The notes beneath the pieces are model-generated. The model searched no databases. It was not told the DNA's origin and worked only from the letters and a program-made list of their open reading frames with translations. This document shows positions 57,801-64,000 of a stretch of 64,000 nt of DNA, piece by piece. Location of the stretch: positions 62,001 to 126,000 of the forward strand of contig WNNJ02001240.1 of the NCBI GenBank assembly GCA_012934845.2. Reading direction: 5' to 3'. Source of the DNA: Pomphorhynchus laevis. Taxonomy: Eukaryota; Acanthocephala; Palaeacanthocephala; Echinorhynchida; Pomphorhynchidae. Positions within the stretch are counted from its first letter, which is position 1. Every line of letters starts with the position of its first letter. The position numbers were made by a program, and so were the translations under genes.

Positions 57801-60800
57801 TTTTGAATAATTGTTTCATTATTGTTCTACTTTTGTAGAATATATACTGAGATAGTGTTATGTACAACTATTTAAGTATTAATTGAATTTTATTAGATTT
57901 GATTAATTTTAATCGAATTTATTTGTTTTTTTTCAAACATGCTTATTTTAAAGCAATATTTATTTGAAATTGTGATTTATTAATTAATAAATTAATAAAT
58001 TTTATTATTTATAAACTTAAATAAATTAATTTATTTATTATTTTAATAAATTAATTTATTTGTTAATTTTGACTATCTTACGTAAAATAATCTAAGTTTA
58101 TGGCTAAACATAATTACCCATAAACTTAGTTTCCGCTCAATGGTAATTTTATCTGTAAAATTAGTGACTAATATTGCAGTTACTAATCAGAACACTAATC
58201 CAAGCGTGGAATGAACAATTGTGTGCATTCAAAATTCATGGAAAATGATGTATCCGAATTTGCTCTATTTACATTGCCAGTTGCAATAATTGTAACAATT
58301 ATTGCAACATTATTCATTCAAAAATGAACGCTTAATCCCTGAATAAACCCTCTAGCGGCAAGTTATGAGGATATAGCAGTCATTCAGACAGGTGAAATAC
58401 CCGTTTTTGGAGAATGCAAAAAGGAAAAGTACAATGAGATCGATAATATGATATATACATTCGATCCAATAGCCGTTGAGTCCTTGGGTGTCTTGGGAAA
58501 AAACCTCGTATTTTATCGAAGAGATCGGAAATATGATGTCCGAGACCACGGGTGAAATTCAATAAACGGTTTTCCTCAGGCAGCGATCAGCGAGGCAATG
58601 CCGCTTGTATACTCGAGTGCCTAAGCAATCAATCGGTTGCCCATTTTTTTGAAGGATGAAAGCCTGTGTTGAAGACTACAATCCTGAAATATCTAAAGCA
58701 ATTGTTTATATAATATTTCGCAATTTATTGAAAAAGAAAAAAAAATCAAAATAACAAAACAAAATAAAAAAATCATAAAACAAGTGATAATCAATTATAA
58801 TTTAATTTAAAACTGAAATCAGAATTGAGTGGAACAAAGAAAATAATTTCCCTTTATTTATAAAAATTACAATATTTCGATAGCTCCTGCTATCATCATG
58901 ATTACAATAAAATGTTCTCAAAATTTTGAATTTTAACATTTATGCAAAAGTACAAGGACTAAATTATAATAATAGAGTAATTAATTATAATTTAATTAAA
59001 ACCAAAACAAAATCTTAGAACAATGAGAAAACAAACAAATTGAAAAATTAAAATAATGTAATATTAGAATAATTAATTATAATTTAATTAAAGGTTGAAA
59101 TAATATTTATTATTAAACATTAAATTAGGTTTCTTATGGATAAAATACGCTTCTTTAATAATGCGAGATAACCGTAGACTCAGCTAGCTGAATTGATTTA
59201 TTTGATTTCAGTGCAGCCAATGAATTTTCATCCATCACTAAGATCTGTGTTTGCTACCTCAATAATATATCAGATTGTAAATAAGTCGAAGCGACGATTA
59301 TTTATTTCACAATATAATTCCAATATGTCGGTGCCACTGAGAACACCAGTATGAAGGATTATTAAATTGTAATAAGTTAATTGTTATTCCGGTTAGTGAA
59401 GCTATCTGGAACAGCTTAACTATCTGGAAAATCTTAACTGTTCAGTTATATATATTATATCAGACATATTATATCTTTATGTATAATCTCTATTTTAAAA
59501 TGTTCAAAATATCATGTTTAGAATTTTTCAACGAAAATAGACAAACATATTTATCAAGCACCACCTAATTTTATCCATCGACTGACTGATCAACTGACAT
59601 TAACAATCTTTATATTTATCTATCCTCGATTAACTACCCTTATTGCGGCAAAATTTGTTGTATCTATGCGTTAGTGCTTGCAAATTGAATTTGTTAAAAG
59701 AATGTTGATTTTGTCGAACATTATTATATTTACTTTCATCAAATTAAAATTTTAATTAAAATCAAATTTATATACATTTTAGTCTACAATTCAAATATTT
59801 CAGATTTTAATAAATGTTCAACAGAAATTTTGTGTAAAATATCTATTTACATATATAATATTATATTTTATATATTATAATTTATATATTATTTATTATA
59901 TTATCTCTATTATTATATTATATAATAAAATAAATACAATATAATTATTATATAATTTTATAATATAAAATTATATAAGATCCAATTATATTTTACAAGA
60001 AAATCAAAATTAATTTATATCTGAAACTAAAAATGTTAAAACGATTTAATCAAAATTTTAAAAATATAATATTTCGTATTTTTTAACAAAAATATGACCG
60101 ACTATCTTTTATCCTTTGACTGACTTATCAATTTATTTTATCCATCTTTAAATAAATGTATAAAAATAGAGATCTCTCTATTTGATGTTTAAAAATAAAC
60201 AGCTAACAGAGAGATCAGATTGATGGGTGAGACGTCATTGGTTACACTGAAATATAAATTGGTTACCAACTTAAAAACAACAGCAGTTGTTCGTTAGGTT
60301 CTATTTGATGAACTTAAAATATAATAACATATTATATCCAGCACACAAAAAATGATAAACATATTATACCAAGCCCTGACTAGTTTTTCCATCAGGGACT
60401 TAATAAATAGCTTGATAATTAGGCTACTTTACAACTAACCGCGCAAGTTTGTGTAAATACCTACTTTATAATTAGAAATCTTTCTAATTAGTAAGGAAAT
60501 TGCTTTCTGGTGTAATTGACTTATTAGCGTTCTTAAACATGCACGGAGTAAACAATATACATGTTATTTACTGTTTATTTTAAACAATATATTTTTTTAC
60601 CTTATGACAAAAACGCTTTGAGAGATAAAATACACAATTGATAGGGGTCGCTTGGCCGAAACGTTTTGAATCTAATTTTGTGAAAATTTCCTGTTTTTAT
60701 TATTTCTGAGGAAAATAAGAAAATATATGGCCGAACCACATTGTAATCCAGGATCGCCATCGCTACGGAATTATATATAATACCATATGGAATGAAATCA

Positions 60801-63698
60801 GCAAAACTTGTTTATTTTTATTCACAAAAACTCACAAGGAAATGAGTCCATGTCCAGGCCGTCCGATTGTTAGCAGTAAAAGTACCCATAACGAAGCACT
60901 CTCGAGCTATGCACATGATATGCTCTGCACAGCTGCACAATCTCTTGAGACGAGAATGGCGAATACATATTCGATTTTGCGTCAATTGGCAGCATTATCA
61001 GGTACGACAGCGCAAGAATAGTTGTGTGCAACACTAGACGTAGAAGCATTATACATTTCTATACCTCTAGACATAGGAGTGAAAGCTGTTGTGAGTTTAC
61101 TCAGTGTAATTGGATATAATGCGAAAACGTAAAGCGAATTTGTGCAATTTCGTAACAATATATTTAAGTTTGAAGTTCGATTCGAATGTTACGATTCGCT
61201 TAAGCATCTACGAACGAAATTATTAAAGCTAGTCAAATCCCTTAATACAGAATTTCTGCTGAATATGAGAGGGAATCAAATTACAAGAGCCCCGAAGAAT
61301 CTTCCAATGATCCAAAGCCAACTAAAGTAGAAAATGAAACTGATAAGATTGATCAAGAAAAACATCTAAATTACAGTGCTGGTTTGATTCTACATAAAAA
61401 TGATACATCTGTGAATTCAACATCCAATTTAAGTAAAAAAACAAGTTAAAATTAAAGAGAAAATACAACGAAAGTTATCTAAGTTTTGGATTCTATTGGT
61501 CAGAAAATCTTGATAATCCGAAACCCGTATGTCTTATTTGTGGAAAAATAATGTCAAATGAATAAATGCTACCCAGCAAACTCGGTAAACATTTAAAAGA
61601 TAAACACCCCGAGTTGCAAGATAAACCCTACAGTTATTTCAAGAGAATTTTAATCTGAATCATCAGAGGAAATTTAGCATAAGCTCTGTGCATGGCAGTG
61701 CGTATTGCGGTTTAACCATGCATCAGGCACTAAATTCCTTTTAATAGAAACGCTGTTTTACAGGGACACTTTAAATTGTACAAATATATAAAATATAATT
61801 TGTTGTTACACCTGCCCTGGGACACACAATGGTGTACTCGTAAATAAATCACTATTTTTTCCTCATGAGGAGGCATAAACACCAGGCAGCATTCTATATA
61901 TCCTCATCAGATCAAGAAATATAACCGAATTATTCTCGCAATATTCAAAGTCGCTGCGTATGCCCAGTCATCCTATGTGTGACGACAAACTTCAACAACG
62001 GCATACGCGTTTCGCTCAAACAAAGCTCATCAGTACCGTGACTTTAACAATCATCCATAGGCACCTTAACACACGCTTTAACAATGTCTAAAGCTCAAAG
62101 AACAGAACTACCCTTAATATGAATCATCAGAGGAAATTTAGCATAAGCTCTGTGCATGACAGTGCGTATTCCGGTTTAACCAAGCATCAGGCACTAAATT
62201 CTTTTTAATAGAAATGCTGTTTTATAGGGACACTTTCAAGTGTACAAATATATGTAATATAATTTGTTTTTATACCTGCCCTGGGACACACAATGGTGTA
62301 CTCGTAAATAAATCACTATGTTTTCCTCATAAATAGGCATAAACACCAGGCAACATTATATATATCCTCATCAGATCAAGAAATAGAACCGAATTATTCT
62401 CGCAATATTCAAAGTCGCTGCGTATGCCCAGTCATCCTATGTGTGACGACAAACTTCAACAACGGTATACGCGTTTCGCTCTAACAGAGCTCATCAGTAC
62501 CGTGACTTTAATAATCACCCATAGGCACCTTAACACACGCTTTAACAATGTCTAAAGCTCGAAAAACAGAACTACCCTTAATATGAATCATCAGAGGAAA
62601 TTTAGCATAAGCTCTGTGCATGACAGTGCGTATTGCGGTTTAACCAAGCATCAGGCACTAAATTCTTTTTAATAGAAATGCTGTTTTATAGGGACACTTT
62701 CAAGTGTACAAATATATGTAATATAATTTGTTTTTATACCTGCCCTGGGACACACAATGGTGTACTCGTAAATAAATCACTATGTTTTCCTCATAAATAG
62801 GCATAAACACCAGGCAACATTATATATATCCTCATCAGATCAAGAAATAGAACCGAATTATTCTCGCAATATTCAAAGTCGCTGCGTATGCCCAGTCATC
62901 CTATGTGTGACGACAAACTTCAACAAGGGTATACGCGTTTCGCTCTAACAGAGCTCATCAGTACCGTGACTTTAATAATCACCCATAGGCACCTTAACAC
63001 ACGCTTTAACAATGTCTAAAGCTCGAAAAACAGAACTACCCTTAATATGAATCATCAAAGGGAATTTAGCATAAGCTCTGTGCATGGCAGTGCATGTTTC
63101 AGTTGAATCATGCATCAGGCACTAAATTCCATTAACCTGATGCATGGTTATGACCAAAATATATAGGAAACATGATTATCGCTCTCTACAAACAAAAACA
63201 ACGATTAATTCTTCAATTATTTAACCATATGGTTCATTATTTAACCATCCTTTGGGATTGCTTATATATTCCTATATATAATTAAACATTTATTTATATT
63301 TATATTTTTATATTTTATATATTTTTCGCAGCACAAATCAAAAATACGTTATGCATACACCATCTTTTATAGAATCATCAGATTGATGATTATCATATTA
63401 TTATATTATTATTGATGATTCTATTTTTTATATTCAAAATGTTTTTATTGGGAATATAATATGAATATCAAAATCTTATTCTTTATTTGTTATTTCATAG
63501 GTATCTTAGCAATAATCTTATCGAGAAAATCGGCAAACACGCATTTTTCAATATTTACAATTTAGCCGTATTGTAATCAAATTTGCATTTGATTTTATGT
63601 CATATTTACACTGTTTTTATATGCAGAGATTTATCATACAATCAACTCATGACAATTTCATATTCGCTTCTTCGATATTGCAATCAGCTCAAACATTT
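48899..63698 (+). CDS. Secreted or membrane leucine-rich-repeat protein, partial at 3' end
   Basis: Six exons share one phase scheme (one leading base, two trailing): 48899-49023, 49068-49115, 49173-49238, 49951-50019, 63501-63572 and 63627-63698. The first encodes a signal peptide (MLQTTVIALLSTYAYG) and the second an LRR N-cap (WKCDAKKVPVSDTIMGF). The last four are single LRR exons of 66, 69, 72 and 72 nt: KLSHQLISDISCVFSGKTAL, YLDHNKIGNISNCAFMKTDV, YLSNNLIEKIGKHAFFNIYN and DLSYNQLMTISYSLLRYCNQ. These fit LxLxxNxIxxIxxxAFxxxxxLxxL. One-repeat-per-exon LRR genes are common in receptor-like and extracellular LRR proteins. Introns of 44, 57 and 54 nt contrast with one of 13.5 kb that holds the tandem arrays. 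The downstream half of the protein lies beyond the window. The link across the large intron rests on phase and repeat type. Confidence 0.8.
50729..51866. repeat. Two-copy ~569-bp tandem repeat
   Basis: Copies start at 50729 and 51298 with AGAAGTGGTATTTATCGCTG and contain the hairpin GCGGTTTCTTTTTTAAGAA / AAGAAACCGC. Their distal half is shared with the larger 2.3-kb unit that follows. Confidence 0.9.
52540..52966 (-). pseudogene. PLE reverse transcriptase fragment, array copy 1
   Basis: The minus strand reads LWKTIYRICYNNYNAYLTKI, then KYKYMDKIELLESLNILINQ, GTCIFRQVKGIPIGGNSSPT followed by IADLFVSFIKYEFVHN, and after a 2-bp frameshift FRYIDDICVFNSNN. The KGIPIGG..SP..ADLF block and catalytic YIDD are both perfect, making this the best-preserved PLE RT in the window. 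The frameshift before YIDD inactivates it. The piece is about 140 residues of a usual 300-plus residue RT domain. Confidence 0.82.
53660..53961 (+). pseudogene. RLE-type LINE C-terminal tail, array copy 1
   Basis: Reads KKEKYNEIDNMIYTFDPIAV followed by ESLGVLGKN, then after a frameshift QRGNAACILECLSNQS. This is the same conserved tail as at 34.6 kb (KY....Y.F.PIAVET.G; QRGNAA). The body of the element is absent. Spurious minus-strand frames overlap it. Confidence 0.68.
54859..55285 (-). pseudogene. PLE reverse transcriptase fragment, array copy 2
   Basis: Identical in all visible features to the 52.5-kb copy, including the frameshift before YIDD, which shows the array was amplified after the element died. 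Confidence 0.82.
55977..56278 (+). pseudogene. RLE-type LINE C-terminal tail, array copy 2
   Basis: The same reading and frameshift as the copy at 53660. Confidence 0.66.
57335..57680 (-). pseudogene. PLE reverse transcriptase fragment, array copy 3, more decayed
   Basis: Retains the VKGIPIGG block, but base losses near 57370, 57390 and 57567 break the frame on both sides of it. Confidence 0.75.
58358..58659 (+). pseudogene. RLE-type LINE C-terminal tail, array copy 3
   Basis: The same reading as the copies at 53660 and 55977. It is the last copy; the array continues only about 0.8 kb more. Confidence 0.66.
59451..60837. other. AT-rich intron DNA
   Basis: 59840-59990 is AT low-complexity sequence. 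Near 60640 the word TCGCTTGGCCGAAACGTTTT resembles hammerhead-derived ends found near PLE termini and lies just before a PLE RT piece. No gene. Confidence 0.45.
60838..61330 (+). pseudogene. PLE-type reverse transcriptase, N-terminal half
   Basis: One frame reads PCPGRPIVSSKSTHNEALSS and then, after a stop at 61018, LCATLDVEALYISIPLDIGV. GRPIVS and LDVE.LY..IP are RT blocks 1 and 2 of PLEs (usual form PGRPIVS..., TLDV.SLYTNIP). A stop at 61129 follows, and 61142-61330 continues VQFRNNIFKFEVRF in the position where PLEs read F.FN...F.Q. It is more divergent than the other PLE copies, so probably a different PLE lineage. Confidence 0.7.
61446..61650 (+). pseudogene. BED zinc finger of a hAT-type transposase, cut by the H2 array
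   Basis: Reads RKYNESYLSFGFYWSENLDN, then KPVCLICGKIMSNE-stop-MLP and SKLGKHLKDKHPELQDKPYS. C..C (CLIC) and H....H (HLKDKH) are the zinc ligands, and YL.FGF.W......P.C..CGK...NE.M.PSKL.RH is the ZBED5/Buster pattern. One in-frame stop (61564) separates the halves. The H2 hammerhead array starts directly after. Confidence 0.72.
61996..62042 (-). ncRNA. Type I minimal hammerhead, H2 family
   Basis: On the minus strand: stem I ACGGTA/TGCCGT (with one G.U), CTGATGA (62027-62033), stem II GCT/AGC, GAAA (62010-62013), minimal stem III ACGCGT and cleavage triplet GTA. The core is intact. The short stem III implies action as a dimer. Confidence 0.8.
62459..62505 (-). ncRNA. Type I minimal hammerhead, best H2 copy
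   Basis: Stem I ACGGTA/TACCGT and stem II GCTC/GAGC with a TGTTA loop are perfect. CTGATGA, GAAA and GTA are intact. Confidence 0.87.
62923..62969 (-). ncRNA. Type I minimal hammerhead, H2 family
   Basis: As the previous copy, with one stem I mismatch (TACCCT against ACGGTA). The core is intact. Confidence 0.8.
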
Positions 63699-64000
63699 GT
63701 AAGTAAATAACAAAGTTTTATCTTATGAATTAAAATAATGTACATATTAAATGCATAATAAATATATAATTATAATATAAATAATATTTAATTAAAAAAT
63801 TTCGATATTGAATATTGTATATTTAATATCTTTAATTATTTAAACGCTTTATCAAAATTTGAGCTTTTGTTCTTATGAGCACAGTTACTACACTTTAATT
63901 TTAAAACCGTCTCTACTACAAGTATATATTTGTTAATCCTTGAAATCAAATTCATGAAAATTACTATTGCACACAGTAATTTTGTAGAGTAGAAGAATCA

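Larger units (their letters stand above)
51612..59450. repeat. Tandem array of a ~2.32-kb composite unit (three and a partial copy)
   Basis: The junction word CAATCGGTTGCCCATTTTTT recurs at about 51612, 53931, 56248 and 58628, giving periods of 2319, 2317 and 2381 bp. Copies 1 and 2 are nearly identical. Copy 3 carries a replaced stretch near 56980-57340, and copy 4 stops near 59450. Each unit joins an AT-rich region, a PLE terminal word (CGTAGACTCAGCTAGCTGAA, duplicated in copies 1 and 2), a PLE RT piece and a LINE tail. Two perfect palindromes occur per unit: 53396-53432 (11-bp arms) and 53583-53609 (13-bp arms). The array fills the large intron of the LRR gene. Confidence 0.93.
61657..63135 (-). 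repeat. Tandem array of H2 hammerhead units (~464 bp)
   Basis: Units start near 61657, 62121, 62585 and 63049 (partial) with GAATCATCAGAGGAAATTTA. Units two and three are almost identical. Shared words include GTGTACTCGTAAATAAATCA and CTTAACACACGCTTTAACAA. The family matches 14.9-15.8 kb in reverse. Confidence 0.93.

Noticed and set aside
1-64000. CRISPR arrays, tRNA or rRNA genes, and bacterial operons
   Set aside because: No spacer-repeat pattern, cloverleaf or rRNA signature was noticed; tandem repeats here are satellites or hammerhead units. A tRNAscan run was not possible.

Overview
This window looks like nuclear DNA of an AT-rich invertebrate animal. I cannot name the phylum. The evidence is intron-split coding exons with GT/AG borders and family-specific domains, very short introns (44-57 nt) beside multi-kilobase ones, no bacterial operon structure, and a dense mix of animal-type retroelements. 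Most of the 64 kb is repeat-derived. Long open frames are rare and mostly decayed transposon pieces. The host genes become visible only when exons are joined by phase.

Host genes, all on the + strand unless noted. (1) Bases 3439-8380 hold four exons for a 179-residue type II membrane protein with a coiled coil. (2) Bases 21610-28572 hold three exons for a Ly6/three-finger-domain surface protein; a phase-compatible terminal exon at 36181-36797 would give it a GPI-like tail. (3) Bases 48899-63698 and beyond hold a secreted or membrane leucine-rich-repeat protein with in-phase LRR exons, one intron being 13.5 kb and full of arrays. Smaller candidates are a 97-residue Cys-rich protein (41629-41922), a first exon at 42635, a minus-strand terminal exon (43805-44009) and a decayed minus-strand gene at 33.6-35.6 kb.

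Mobile elements: Penelope-like elements (PLEs) dominate, as pieces of N-terminal region, RT and GIY-YIG nuclease at about 4.6, 10.2, 11.5, 17.5, 20.3, 43.0, 52.6/54.9/57.4 and 60.9 kb, with many copies of their terminal repeat. Non-LTR elements include a CR1-like one (14.0-14.6 kb), a Jockey-like one (29.1-32.4 kb), an RT fragment at 0.25-0.8 kb, and scattered pieces of a restriction-like-endonuclease (RLE) family (12.1-13.2, 34.3-34.8, 40.5, 53.7/56.0/58.4 kb). DNA transposons include a MULE/FLYWCH deletion derivative (24.7-25.5 kb), hAT and IS630/Tc1-like remnants (45.4-46.9 kb) and a hAT BED finger (61.5 kb).

The most striking content is hammerhead-ribozyme DNA. Three unrelated families, one of type III and two of type I, each sit in tandem arrays with monomers of about 300-465 bp (13.2-13.8 and 44.6-48.2 kb; 14.9-15.8 and 61.7-63.1 kb; 1.9-2.4 and 6.5-7.0 kb). 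Several copies keep the core and show compensatory stem changes. This resembles animal retrozymes, non-autonomous circular-RNA retroelements thought to be moved by PLEs. A separate conserved pseudoknot occurs in the PLE terminal repeats. The window also has a recent 2.3-kb tandem amplification (51.6-59.4 kb) and a 675-bp inverted repeat 9 kb apart.
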